From Pterobdella sp. o SKG-2022 (Eukaryota; Annelida; Clitellata; Hirudinida; Piscicolidae): 64,000 nucleotides of DNA. Location of the stretch: NCBI GenBank assembly GCA_964035795.1, contig OZ038320.1, forward strand, positions 17,936,589 to 18,000,588. Direction: 5' to 3'. A program made the translations under genes and the position numbers. Numbering within the stretch: the stretch's first letter is position 1; each line of letters opens with the position of its first letter. Shown one piece after another: positions 24,051 through 36,527 of the stretch. The notes under the pieces are model-generated. The model searched no databases. It was given only the letters and a program-made list of their open reading frames with translations, and was not told where the DNA came from.

Positions 24051-25006
24051 TTACAAGTTATGCGTGTAATTTTATATAGGTTTGTGATATATATAGAACA
24101 TTTTTATAATGAGATATCTCTGCAAGAATTAATTGTTGTAATTATGAAGAATATTCCTAATTACAACCTACTTTAGTTAAGCCTTCAACCATTTTTTTCA
24201 AAGTTGAAGAGGAATTTTGAAAACCTCAAAATAATATGTAATTTATTGAATAAAGTTCCAAATTTCACCCACTAATATTTACAATTTATATCAATACGTT
24301 TGATAGTTATGTGTAACTGAAAAATTATTATTATTGTAGTTACCCGCAAAAAAACTTGTGTGTAAACTAACACATTCCATATACAAACCTGGCATGGAAA
24401 TGGTTCAGAGATCTTTAAATAAAAGTTCACTTTGTACTTCCGATGTAGGCTGTTTTCATCGCTTAAAACCCTTTCTTTGAAGCCGAAATATGATGCTTAC
24501 TATATTTGTACTATAACAAATTCTTTCTCTTTATGAGGATTTTGTTAAAAAAGAATTTAAAGAGTTGAAATATAATTCTATGAGGTTTGAATGCAGATTT
24601 TTTGCGTTTATTATTTTATAAATGAATACGTTCAAACAAAATTCTGTAGCATTACGAGCATACAGAAAATCCAATTAGTATCGCATGACGAATGAATATC
24701 AAAAAATCAAAAAGAATAAGAAATAGACTTGTTAAATTGAACACATTATTTAAAAAATAAAATGAGCAAATACTTAATGAGAGGCTTTGTCGAAAATACT
24801 ATGTTAATGTAAAAGGCCAAAAAGTTATGCAGCTGTGAAATTGTTTTTTCAAAAAACCGTCAAGTCTTCAGAATGAATTCAAATATAAAAATTAATCTTT
24901 CAAATATTATACGTCAAATTGAAAATTTAATTTAAAAGTTAATAGAATATGCTTTCAAGGTATAACTTATCGTTAAAATTAATAATAATTAACACTGATT
25001 AATAAT

Positions 25007-25675
25007 TTATTCATGAAAATATCGACGAGACAAGTGACCGTTATTCATAATAAGAGTTCCAAAAATCAAAATAAGAATGACTGAAAAAATAATTCCGATG
25101 AAAGAGCAGTAATAGGAACCTCTCAAAAAGGTTTGGGCACTTTGCACATCCCCTCTTATGGCAGCAGCTTGTCCAAAATCTGTTCAATGGCATAATGTAA
25201 GCTTAAGATGCTTGTTTAACTGGTTTTTTATTTGAATTATGAAAATAGCGGATTGTCGCACATTTTAAACAATTATAATTTTGTTAACAGAGTACAGATT
25301 TCTGTATATAACAAGTTTTATTTAAAAAACTCTTATACTGCTGAAATTTGTTCGTATTTTATACGACTCATTCATATTTTTAAATAATGAATTTAGTATT
25401 ATATATATTTGAAATTAGTGTTATAAATCAATAAAAATTATTTTACAAGCTAGTATATAGGCCCCAAGTCCAAAAAATGATCCAGCACAACACAACACCA
25501 CACATGACAAAACATAAGCTCCTCCAAAACTGCAGTACTCTTTACCAAACACATAAACTGGAGGTACAAATAATTCTGCGTTTTGTGGCGTTTGAATTAT
25601 GTATATATGAGTTTCTTGTGTGTTTGGTCGATTGGGACGGTTCTTATTCAATTCAGGATTCTCATTGTTTTCCAT
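25007..25675 (-). CDS. CD225/dispanin family two-pass membrane protein
   Basis: Dispanins (IFITM and proline-rich transmembrane relatives) are small proteins with a membrane-embedded helix, a short cytoplasmic loop and a C-terminal transmembrane helix. Exons 25675-25447 and 25179-25007 join in phase 1 to 133 residues. The N-terminus is soluble and rich in Asn/Pro. Helix 1 contains GAYVLSCVVLCCAGSFFGLG; the loop is AYFGQAAAIRGDVQSAQTF, matching the conserved A..R(G)D...A pattern of the family; helix 2 is CSFIGIIFSVILILIFGTLI, followed by a short basic tail. A second possible first exon lies at 26852-26996. The call rests on pattern and topology; the loop is convincing, the overall identity is modest. 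Confidence 0.72.
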
Positions 25676-26328
25676 AATGATTAATGGCAGTATTTTAAAT
25701 ATTAACTTATCTACTTTTGTTTTTGAGGTTGATTACATGTTTTTGAGATTGATTATATTGAAGTGAACAAAAATAAACAGTCGCTGTTAGTAACGAGTTG
25801 GTCAATAACTTTTAATTTAAATTTGAAAAATTATTTTTAATGTTTAAAAAAATTTTTTTTAAAACTGAAAAAACAAAATTTTTGATGCAATATTATCGTT
25901 GGCAAGGTTTTCAACTTTTGATCGAGATTCTAGAAGTTTATAATTAGAAAAACTAGCTCTGTTAATTTATTTGGACAAAGCAATCACAATGGCAATTATG
26001 ATAATTATGGTAGAAATTATGATACCCACACAAGATATGATGTACGAATGTTTAAGGTACACTCTGAACCCGTCAAAATCTTTGTTGCTAGACGAATGGA
26101 AAGCCATTACTGTAATTTAGTGTTTAAATACAATCTTAAAGGAATTTTGTAGGTATTTTTATGAAATATGTATCTCAATTCAGCTGAATTTCCGATAAAT
26201 CTTGTTTTGAAAAATTATGGGAGAATTAACTAAAAGAGGAGTTTAAAAAATGTGCAAGACTTCATACAAGCTTCTCTAGAAAATTGTGGAAACAAACTTT
26301 TATTTTTTGAATTTAAAAAAAATGCTTA

Positions 26329-26598
26329 TTATCTGATAAAAAAAATCATTAAACTATTGGTCTTCCACGTATAGCCTGAAGAGGATTGACAGCATTTTAT
26401 TATGTCATAAGTTTTGTCTTGCCATTGCATCTGAAATATCTTTTTGACGATTATTTGGAATTGTCCATGAGATACAATGGCAAGTCTGGATTTAACTTCA
26501 TGAATTGAAATTTTTTGAAATGCAGTACTGCCAAGATGAACAAATTGATCTACATCATTCAGTACTTTTAGACAACTCATGTTTTGCTTGGAGAAACT
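26329..26598 (-). CDS. Unidentified coding-like exon between the two dispanin first exons
   Basis: A minus-strand frame of about 88 codons opens after a possible acceptor (TTCCAG at about 26603) and ends in a stop at 26329. Its composition looks protein-like (ISIHEVKSRLAIVSHGQFQI, KIFQMQWQDKTYDIIKCC), unlike the AT-rich noise nearby. I do not recognise the family. It could be the last exon of a gene on the minus strand or a gene relic. Confidence 0.3.
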   Translation of the reverse strand, partial: SFSKQNMSCLKVLNDVDQFVHLGSTAFQKISIHEVKSRLAIVSHGQFQIIVKKIFQMQWQDKTYDIIKCCQSSSGYTWKTNSLMIFFIR

Positions 26599-26851
26599 GG
26601 AACATGAATTTTTTTGTATTTATAGATTGTCCAAAGTTTGAACACGCACCAGAAAGTCTGAAAGATGAAGCCAACTATCTTGAAAAGGGCTGAAACTTGA
26701 TGAATTTTTTTACAATTTTTTAAACAATATATGGCTTACAAGCTTACCCGTGTTCAAACTCAAAAAAAGTGAAAAAATAATAAAAATTTTTCACTAAATG
26801 TTGTAATGAACATTAAAAGGCATTTTTAAAAAAATAAAGAAATAAACATAC

Positions 26852-26996
26852 GGGCAAACAATAAAGCCATGCTCCCAAAGACAAAGTTGGCGCACAAAAT
26901 GCATTGTGAAAAAGCCAGAATTATTGCCAATGTTATGCTCTCACTTTCAATTTTTGGTTTTTCACCCAAGAGAGTAGTAGATGATGTGTGTGGCAT
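26852..26996 (-). CDS. Alternative first exon of the dispanin gene, or a duplicate lacking its second exon
   Basis: The minus strand encodes MPHTSSTTLLGEKPKIESES, then a hydrophobic helix (ITLAIILAFSQCILCANFVF, GSMALLFA) ending at a donor GTATGT. The layout matches helix 1 of the dispanin first exon. It ends in phase 1, exactly as exon 25675-25447 does, and joined to exon 25179-25007 it gives 105 residues with no stop. I found no other second exon for it nearby. Confidence 0.55.
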
Positions 26997-27308
26997 TGAG
27001 AGTTTTATGGATTCATAGATCTAAATTGAATCTTATAGATTATTACTTTTTCCAATTGGTCATAAACAAAACGTAATAACTTTATTGCATTGCGCTGCAT
27101 AGAAGTTTGACGTGAGTAGGATAGTTGATGAAATACGATGAATATTTTTTGTTATAAAATGAAAATGATATTTGACAGCTTTAATGAAAAAATTTGGAAT
27201 GTATTTTCTTATTGATTTCAGGTTTCAAAAACAAAAAAAAGAATTATATAAACTCAAAATTTTAGAATTAAAAATTTTTTAGTTTTATTTTATTGAACTA
27301 TTCTTTTT

Positions 27309-27450
27309 TGGCCGTATAGCTCAGAGGTAGATGATGAGACTAGCTATCTAAAGTTATCGTTTTCGAACCCACTTGGGCTGACAATTAGCATCTGTTCCCC
27401 AGTGTGTTTTCGTTACTTCAAATTTGTAGCAAGCGCTTTTACTATATTGT
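27309..27450 (+). mobile_element. tRNA-derived SINE, decayed copy
   Basis: A-box-like TAGCTCAGAGG at 27317-27327 and a B-box-like TTTCGAACCC near 27361 are followed by the family body (ACAATTAGCATCTGTTCC, AAATTTGTAGCAAGCGCTTT). The tail is lost. It sits in the 600-bp space between the dispanin alternative exon and the PTCD2 start. Confidence 0.75.
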
Positions 27451-27595
27451 GAGTATTTAAATATTTAAAATTTAAAAAAAAATTTTCAACTCTAAATTAA
27501 TTTTTATAGTTTAGAATACTTAACTTGATTATATGAAAAAGTAGAATATGCAAAGTTTTTACTTAACTTCCCTTTTAGTTCATTAAAGATTTAAG

Positions 27596-30500
27596 ATGCA
27601 AGGTGCCAGTAAAATCTTGAAATTCTCATTCAAAAGCCGTTGTGGTAGTTGTAAGAGGTTATTTTTATATAATAACAAACTTTCAGATTTTATATCATCA
27701 CCGAATGCACTTTTACGTTAGTTTTCTGCTGTTATCAAGAGTTAACTTATATTATTTCTATTTTTTATACTTTCCATTTCTAGAATTAAATCATAAAATA
27801 TAATATCATTGTAATAATTTCAAAAATTTTATTAAAATTAAAGCAGCATTAAGTCTATAGAAATCTAATCCACCAGCCAAAAGACTACTCTTTAGTTCAG
27901 AACATTTGGGTATCGATGGGTTTCAAAGGCAACGTTTTTTATTAGCAAATGTGCCTAGACATGAAAAAGGTGTTTGTCATTATATTTTAGATCTTGTTAA
28001 TTAATTCACAAAAAATATTATGGTCTGTCATACTCAAGGTAATTGATTTCAAATAGGATCTTTTAAAAGAATGAAATTATTTCAACATTCTCATATCAAG
28101 ATATGTAAATAATATTTTTTTCAGCTGCTTTCTTTGACAAGGTAAAAGAACAGTTTGCATCACCATCAAACACTTATCAACCTCAACATTCAAACTCATT
28201 TACATATACTGAAGACCTCAAACTTGCATTGAATCTAGCAGAAAATGATGAGGAAGTTGATTTGGTTGTCAAAATGACCATTAAGTTAATATTCTTTATA
28301 ATTTTCATTTTTAAAATGAACCTCAAATTTTTATTTTTATTCAAAAATGAAGTTTTTTAAAGATACTTTTATTATAAAAAAAAACTAAAATTTTTGACGA
28401 ATTCAACTTTTTCATAATTCATTAGTACTTATCTTTAAAAAACCTCATTTTTAAAGAATAAAAAAAATTATAAAATACAAGATACTTTCGATGTCTCTAA
28501 GAGAATAAATCTTAAAGTAATTCTTAATCTATAATATCCTGTGCATCACACAAACTATTTTTGCTATAAAAATTATTAAAATATATAAATATTATGGTTT
28601 TGGATTCTATGATTTAGAAAGTAGTAGTAGTTTAGAAATTCACAGCAGCTCTCAAAAACATGAAAGTATTTAAAAACAATAAAATCAGCCTCCAAACCAA
28701 AAAAAGAGTCTTTAAAGCCTAAATATCATCCACCTACTTTTACAACTGTGAAACATGGACCATGACAGAGAAGCTCAACAAAATGGTAGAGAGCACCCAG
28801 AGAAGACTTCTAAGAGTTGCGGCAAACATCAGATGGCTAGAAAAAATAACGAATGAAGATCTACACACTACTCAAATACGAGAACTAAAGCACCACACTA
28901 AAATGAAGAAAACTAAAGTTTGTGGGTCACATGCTTAGACAAAAACCTGACACGCTGGTTAGGAAAAGCTTGGCAGAAGCAGTCAGAGCTGCCAGAAGAC
29001 CTAGAGGTGCACCAAGGAAAACCTGGTACTTTCTCATCAAAACAGATCTCAAAGGGCTTGGAATAAAGATCAATGATGAACGTTCCTGGGACGCAGTTTT
29101 AGACCGCAGCAAATGGAAATGAAGAGTCAGTCGAGCCATGTCAACCTGGCAGAAAGCTCTTCAATAATGATGAATGCTAATCGCTGAAGGATATTTAACT
29201 ATAAACAGAAAGTAGAGTGATTCTTTTCCAATTGTTGCTGTTATTTAATGATTTTTTGTAAGGATATTAACAATCACTCCTTTTGTCCACTCGGTAGGTA
29301 CTTGTTTTCTTCACCATATTTCTTCAAACAGTGGCCGAACTATGTTAGCTGATAGGATTGGATCTGCCTTGAAAAGTTCAGCATTGAGGTTGTCATGTCC
29401 AGGTGCTTTGTTGTTTTTCAGAGACTTTATAATAATAGTATCCATATTAGATTACACTGCTGTAAGCATCCCAGTAGCTGGAGATACATCAGTCAGCTAA
29501 TACACTTTCTCCACTCAGCTCTATTGAGTGGGTCCGCATTTTCCAGGTCATAGGATTCCATATCCTTTTCAACACAACTCGACCAAGTTTTTGCTGGTCT
29601 ACCACGGGAACGACCTCCAGGCAAAGGAAAAAAAATCTTTAAACTACCCACATTCAAAGAAGCTACTCTGAACGTCGTTTTCGGGTGCTCACTTGATTCG
29701 CCTGAGCTGAACCCTGCATTCCACACCCGGGAGTCAGCCAAGCCCAAAGCATTACCGGTACGCATATGCGTACTGGCACTATTTTTAGTGTAAAAATATT
29801 TTTAAAGCCATTCTAGTTGGAACAAATTTTTCATAGAACTGCCAGCCCAAGCTAACGTCCAACTTGAAATTATCGGATTTCAAGAACCGCCGTTCCCACA
29901 CTTTTTAACAAAATAAAGATCATCCGCCAAGCCAAATGACAATGATACCAGGATATCAGTTTGTCGATACCTGCTACCGAAGTCTACTGTTATTCAGGTT
30001 ATAACAGGAAAGCAGTCTCAATTTGGAGACGCTGTCTTCGGTGCAGTTTAACATCATGCCCAGAACCACTTGGATGCAGTTTAACGTCATGCCCAGGACC
30101 ATGGCTAGAATTATTTAAAGCGTTGATGGTAGATTAAGACTGATGTTAAGGTCTGAAGCAGCTGGAGGAATATTTCCTTCTTGTGTAGGTAGAGGTCGTT
30201 TTAGTATTTCTCTGAAAGATTCAGCCCAGCGCTTTTTCGGCTCTTTCTCAGTGGTAAGAAACTTTTCACTATTGTGCTCGATTGAAGAATCTTACTTTTT
30301 GCGGTGCTTGCCACGAAAAAGCTTGGTGATCTTGTATATTCGTCTAAGCTCTTTTTATGATTCTCCTTTTTCAGCCCATTCTACGAGGTTATCTGCATAG
30401 AAGCATTGGTCAGCTCGTTTTATTCCTTTTGACTGCCTTCCACCTGTCTGGTTTTATCCATTCTTTTGCTTTATTTTTTACCTTTGGGTCTAAAAAAGTT

Positions 30501-33500
30501 TCGCAGCTTTTTGTGTATGCTGATACTATCTTCCAGTGTATTATGTCGATATCATTGCTGTCTGCTTCAGCATTATGCAGCGTTTGAAATCGGTTTTTCA
30601 TTTGGATAGTAAAAACAATTTTCATCATTACTGCTTATATATTGATATATACATTGGGAATCATTAGGATAAAAAATTAAAATCTTGTCGTATTTCATGC
30701 TTCATGATAAATATAGTATTTACAAACTTTTATATCTTTTTAATCCATACTACAGTTACAACTCTCAGAAACTTAACCACAAGCATTTGAATTATGTGTT
30801 TGGCCCATTAATCTTCCGCCTACTGCATCTCTTCAACAAACCGATTACTGCATATGAACTCTATATGAACCCGGTATAGTGTTTTTTCCCTATTTTAATG
30901 ATCATCATGCTTTTCGTTTGAAGTCTTTTTGTCTCAAATTAGTGTGGTTGTACATGAACTGATAATCAAAGTTATGTTTTTTTCATTATTAAAAAATTTG
31001 TTTGATATCATTAGTATCTTATTATAACAAGATTTTTAGTGAATATCGTTATAATACCCCAAAAAATCGATTACTTTTTCATTATTCACTGATATAAATA
31101 CATTTCATTATACTCAGCTTCCATTCTTGTTACATTTATTCACATTGAAAAACAAATTTTTGAAAACTTCTACACACACCAGCTCTTCCAGCAAACAAGC
31201 TTCTTCAGTCAGACATCCTCGCGCACAGTTCTGCTTGATATGTTGCTTGAGAACTCCATGCACCAGGCCCTTGTTGATGTTTTCAACTCTTGTTATTTAC
31301 CATCATCTTCTTCCTCCATATCACAATCTTCATCTTCCCCAACATCATCAACACTTCTCTCAAACATCAGCTCACCACTCACAAAACATCGGATTTCATC
31401 AGACCATCTTGTTTTACTTGCTGCTTCCTGCTTCAGACAGGTTAATGCATACATCAGTTGCCATCGTATTATTTTCAAGCCATATAAATACATGTGTTAA
31501 TCTCCAACACACACGATACTTACAGAACACAAAAGAGTGTTTGAATTTAATGAAAAGCCTGTTCTTTGAACGAAGTGATGTGAATGTAGAATATTCATCA
31601 AGGACTTTTGTGTATGCAGGCATGCTGGCTTACATGCAGGTCTGAGAGCTTTATTGGCTTGTTTCCATTTTTTATGTCGATAATTGATAAAATATCTTCT
31701 TTAAAATATTTTTATAGTTTTTATGCTGTTTTTATTAATACGTTTCTATTTTTTTATTATTAATAACTGCTTAAGTGTCAGTGTTGATAAAATATTTTCA
31801 TATTAAGAATATCATAGAATTTCTCAACAAAAAACATCAGATGTGAGAAATTTTTTTTTAAATATAAAAAAATACGATGTTTCTGAAAAGTAACATAGAA
31901 TACACAGATATTGGAAGCTCAATTAATAAAGATCTTTATTAAAAACTATTAAAAGATATTTTTTATTTTACAGGGAGAACCAAAGATAGGATTAGAATTA
32001 CTAAGAATGATGCCTAAGCATTCTAAAAGCACCACCTCTCCCGCTTATCTAAACTCTATGGTAGTTTATAGTAGTATTATGAGTCTTAAGTCGCGCTTTG
32101 ACTGACTATTACGTTATAAAAATGAGCAAATATATTCAATTATTTTTATCCTATATTTGACTATTTTTTCAATTCAATTTCTGAGTTAATTGGATTCAAG
32201 TTTTATTCATGCTTTGTTTTTCATTACCATTATCTCTTTCATTTCTTATACCAGCCACGTCATTTGTTGCAGGTGTTGTTATTGGCTGCCTCTCACCAAA
32301 CAGGCAAAGCTGTGGTTTTGTTGGAGGCTATGGTTGCAAAGATGGATGTTTTCCAGGAAGTTGTATGTTTTTATGTAGAATTTTATACTTTTTAAAATTT
32401 CTTTGTGTTTGTATTAATAGATGATTTCAAAACCTCTTTCATTTACTGCTTGTTTTTTGTTGTTATGTGTTGTGAGATTGAGATTATCACAAATATAACA
32501 TTCATAATTATCTTAAAAAATGAGCCTTGTTAAAAGTAAGTCATAACTCTACACCCAATTTATTGTTAACACTCAAGCGTCAAATGAAAGCAGATGAAAT
32601 TTCAAAGCTTTATAAAAAAGTTTATTCGTGAAGGTATGAAGAATATGGCAAAGTTTCATTATTTGAGAAATTTTTTTGCATTGAATTTTTTCACTTAAAA
32701 TAAGAGGACGAGTTAATGCAGTTTATGTTAAATCACCAATACGTGATTAACTTGCGTCTTTAGCAAAATGAGCTGGATATTTTGAAAAAACAGCTAAAAA
32801 TGAGCTATGGTGAGAACAATTTGATAAGTAAAGTTATCATATAGGTTTGTGAATAAATAATTAATCAATTCAAGAAAAACTTCGGAGACCTTTGCTAAAG
32901 TTAGCGGTGCAAGATGGCTTGGTCATGTAATTAAAATAATGTATTCGTAGAGACATTCGATTTTAAATTAGATTTTGAAAATAAGAGCAGGCCAAAGGAT
33001 AAGTGAAATAGCAAAATAGTATTAGAAATTTTAAATTCGATTTAAAAGAAAATCATGCTTTAGATAAGAAAAAATAGAAATTAGGAGTATATAAAATTGC
33101 AAAGAAATTGAAGGAAACGAACTACGATACTCAATATAGTTATTATATAACCAGAGTTAAAGACTATCTATCTAAAGAAGTCCTCCTTTATTGAATAAAA
33201 GTATGTCATTAATGAGTCAAATAAAACTAAAATGCATCAAAATCAATTGAATTTAGAATGAAAATGTTAACTAATTAGATTTTCCAATGTGTAGGCACTT
33301 GTGTAATGTTTTTTTTGTTTCTGTATAAAAAACAATTTCATATGTTTTTCCCTGAAACCCAATCTTTTATAGATCTACATCATCAAACTCTTGTTTGCCT
33401 TCCACAATGTTCTTTCCCTCTTCCAAAGTTTTTTGATATTTATCAAGATATTTTTCCAATATTAATGAATAATTTTATTGCATCATAAAACATCCTCACA

Positions 33501-34199
33501 TATAAAGTTAACTATTAAATAATGATACTTTTTTGAATTATATTTTTGTATTTTTTCATATTTTTTTTTCCATTAGGTTTTAAAAATGTCATTTTCATTA
33601 TTTTTAATTAAATTTAAAATAATTATGAATTTAAAAAATATGAAATTCTGATAGAAATGTATACATATATAATGCCATGTTTTTGCTTACAAAAATCTAT
33701 AAATCTGATAAATAAATAACAAATGTGAAATTTAGACACATGATTTAATTTATAGATCTGATTTTATCAAATACAACATCCACAATTGGAATTTAATTAG
33801 CTAACCAACAATTGACCAGCTTGAGAAGGTGAAGGAGCATGCGAAAGGCAATCAAATGCTGAGTGACAAGCTCAACACTGTGACTGAGAACCTCAGAAAT
33901 GCTGGTGAGTCTATTTAGTTTTCATACAACAATGATAGAAGAGGATGTTAAGCACAGTCCTAGGGGAGTTGGTTTAATTGTCAGTTTTAATATCTTGTGC
34001 TTACGATATTTCTATAATAATTCATTTGTATGATTCTATTCAAATTTTTATTTTTATTCTCACATTCTATATTTGAACGTCAGGAACCCTCCTACCGATA
34101 TCCTTTCACGACTATCTCAACTCCACTATAAGAGTGACAAAAGACCTACAAAACTCTGCCAAAAAGTCGAGGATAGGCAGGGCTGGAGTAGATAGGTAG
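27596..34199 (+). CDS. PTCD2: Pentatricopeptide repeat domain protein 2, complete, 10 exons
   Basis: PTCD2 is a mitochondrial protein implicated in processing of mitochondrial transcripts (cytochrome b RNA in mouse). Exons: 27596-27644, 27877-27969, 28125-28284, 30756-30873, 31183-31440, 31526-31639, 31974-32060, 32273-32359, 33820-33904, 34084-34199. They sum to 1167 nt, 388 residues, the length I recall for human PTCD2, and every phase agrees. Exon 1 gives a basic, amphipathic start (MQGASKILKFSFKSRC) fitting a mitochondrial presequence. Family landmarks follow in order: LGIDGFQRQRFLLANV, LKLALNLAENDEEVDLVVKM, FGPLIFRLLHLF, FFSQTSSRTVLLDMLLEN, HQALVDVF and LEKVKEHAKGN. Exon 5 has a Ser-rich insertion (about 31306-31350). 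Intron 3 holds several LINE fragments. Confidence 0.92.
28620..29175 (+). mobile_element. RTE-like LINE 3' fragment in PTCD2 intron 3
   Basis: Translation with frameshifts shows the C-terminal region of an RTE-type ORF2: CETWTMTEKLNKMVESTQRR (about 28750-28810), then LRQKPDTLVRKSLAEAV and GAPRKTWYFLIKTDLKGLGI (about 28935-29060), ending near AVLDRSKWK (about 29095-29120). There is no reverse transcriptase core. It is in the gene's sense orientation. Confidence 0.72.
29225..30630 (-). mobile_element. RTE-like LINE fragment, split by a family A derivative
   Basis: On the minus strand, 30630 to about 30120 encodes the linker before the RT (RRIYKITKLFRGKHRKK, then KKRWAESFREILKRPLP). The first RT block is at about 29460-29225 (SLKNNKAPGHDNLNAELFKA, VPTEWTKGVIVN). 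Between these, about 29471-30110, lies a foreign block, the family A derivative listed separately. The element is truncated at both ends and lies antisense to PTCD2 in intron 3. Confidence 0.72.
29471..30110 (-). mobile_element. Family A derivative with internal deletion, inserted in an RTE-like LINE
   Basis: The minus strand starts with the family A leader (CTGGGCATGACGTTAAACTG), continues through ACAGCGTCTCCAAATTGAGA, and reaches the start of the endonuclease ORF (GESSEHPKTTFRVASLNVGS). It then jumps to the 3' end of ORF2 (GGRSRGRPAKTWSSCVEKDM, DPLNRAEWRKCIS). The joined piece keeps a 90-codon frame (29765-29493). The same architecture, less well kept, occurs at 13503-13866. Confidence 0.8.
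32880..33180 (+). mobile_element. Possible very old LINE 3' relic in PTCD2 intron 8
   Basis: ARWLGHVIKI near 32910-32940, followed by a basic stretch, resembles the conserved RWxGHV motif near the end of LINE ORF2. Nothing else is readable, so this is tentative. The remainder of introns 7-9 is AT-rich without signals beyond the splice sites. Confidence 0.3.
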
Positions 34200-36527
34200 G
34201 TGGTCATCCACGTGTTTGTTGGTGGAGTTTCGTCGTGTTGTTAATTGTTATTTAAAAATAACTTGAATCAAAAATTTGAATGAAATATGAATGACTTGAA
34301 GTAGTCTCTTAACACATAGGTCCAGTGGGTACTTTCCACCTTTTCGATCCAGACCTGGAATCAAATAACACTACCATTTTTCATTCTCATCACTTGTTAA
34401 TATTTTTCACTGAACGTTATACAATAATAAAATGATAAATTTGTTTAAACTTAAAACAATAAAAGTCAAATGAGCATCATTTAGAAACTGAAAAGGTCTT
34501 TGCTTTTCAAAATATACTTATATTAAATTAAACTCGTTCTAGGTACTTTTAAGACATTGATTATTTAGTTTATAGCATAATTTTCACTTAAGCTGAATAG
34601 AACATAAATAATATACATTTTAAAATGGGAGAAAAAACACTGGTTATTATTATTAAGTTACGAAGGTTTTGGTAATGAAAACTTTTATTTGAAAGCACTT
34701 AAAAACATTTTCTAGTTATTTATTAATGAAAACGTTTGTATTTTGAGTAAAAATTTTTTTAACGGTGTTTCTCCAGTCATTCTATTAATACAGGCTCTAA
34801 AATCCACAATTATACACTGCTATCACTAATTTTTTAAGTTATTGTGAATTGTATATCTAAGGTTTGATAATTAAAAGCATTCTGTACATAATAGATACAT
34901 TAAATTATGCTTATAACAAAAATTATGAGTACGTTATGGGCTCATTTCAATACATTATTGATTGAAAAACAAATAGCAACTTTATCAAGAAATTAATATC
35001 GAGATATACATTTAAAATTTTTAAGGGTTTTCATTATATGGCTTAAATTTTTTTCTAAAAATTTCTTAAGCAAGTTTTTAAAATGAAGCTTCCAAGCAAA
35101 TGAATGTGGCCTATGCCAAAGATCCACTGGTTCTGAGAGGTGCATACTTATGCAATTAAATAACTGGCTTTCCAGATAATGATGATGATAAGATAGAATT
35201 ATTTCAAGCGTGATAAGATCACTACTGGAAAATAAAAAACCAGGCAACCTTTTTGTCATGTTTTTCTATAAAATTTCTTAGATTTATTTTGATGTTTTAT
35301 TCAACACACTTTCTCAAATATATGTCTTTCATAACTTATATTTTGACCGATATTCTTTTTTCTGGATCTTCCATTAAAATCACATGGCATAAATAATGTT
35401 TAGTTCTGATTTTAGATGCTCATAGGAAGTTATTCTCATTTCTTTTTTTGTATTTTTTAAAAAAGAATGCTTATTTAGAATTTTTTCATTTCGTTTTTTC
35501 TTCAAATTGTTTTTAGTAAGTCTTTTATTGTTGATTCATCCCAATAGACGCAAAATCCTTTTGAGTTACCAATTTTTATCAAAATTAAATAATGGTGTTT
35601 CTGTGGAAGCCAAATTTCGTCGTTTTGCTTTCTGGTACATGCAGATTGTGGTTCCGTAAACCACTTGTTTACTGTTTCCCAACATACCAGACCCCAATCC
35701 ATATGCACTTTTTTTCGGATCGCATAAAGAATGCGCAAAAAAAACGGCATTGCTATGAGCACACAATTTTTCAAATGCTTTTCAGCATTGTCAGAGTTTC
35801 ACCATGTCGTTGCTCAACATTCGACTCTAAGGATGTCACTGACTTTTGTCCAGGATCATGTCACCAAAAGTTCTGAAAATAGCTAAAAGTTCTATTCAAG
35901 TACTTTTTGCCTATAATTAATTCAAAAAAATAGTTTTTCAGCTATTTTTTTGTCTTAACCTCAAAAACCAGTGCTTCTAAATAATAGCCCAAGAAATACA
36001 TTTTCTTTTATCTTCGATTCATCAAAGCACTAATACATGATCACGATAGAATGGGAAGCCTACGAAAAGAAGTTCAAATCTTTCGACATGAGCTTCCATT
36101 GAAGGATAATATAATATATGAAAATTTTAGAGGTCTATAATGACGATTTATGAAAATGAAGTGCTTTACAGTTCAGTTTACATTCGAACGCTAATTTTTT
36201 GATGATTGTATTCGCTAAATAAATAATAAATCTGTATTTATAAATATTAATTAAATTTTTAAGATTATTTCACATTCTTAATTATATTATACCTACAGAA
36301 GTATAGAGCCATATAAACTTTCATTTTTTTTTCTTAACAAACTATTTCAAGTTTTTAAAGGCTTCCTCAAAACATAATATTATATTGACAGGCTTCCTTC
36401 ATAACGAAGATGAATAAATAGATATCGGTAAAATAAAGAAATAGAAGGCTCAATTTCAAAACATATGCCCTTTGTCAAAACCATCGTTGGTGCAGTTAGC
36501 CTGACAGTCCGAGACAAAGCGATGACA

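Noticed and set aside
25955..26075. Plus-strand Asn/Tyr-rich stretch (GNYDNYGRNYDTHTRYD) that could be an exon
   Set aside because: No convincing acceptor and no partner exon downstream; could be chance in repetitive sequence.
31127..31645. A 172-codon plus-strand frame starting at MLHLF
   Set aside because: Its first half is a shadow of PTCD2 exon 5; only the last part coincides with exon 6 in frame.
34993..35259. An 88-codon minus-strand frame
   Set aside because: No splice context, no known motif, low-complexity ends; probably chance.
35502..35774. A 90-codon minus-strand frame that recalled a mariner-type transposase (WETVNKWFTEPQ)
   Set aside because: No DDE/DDD residues, helix-turn-helix or terminal inverted repeats could be found; similarity is too weak to name.
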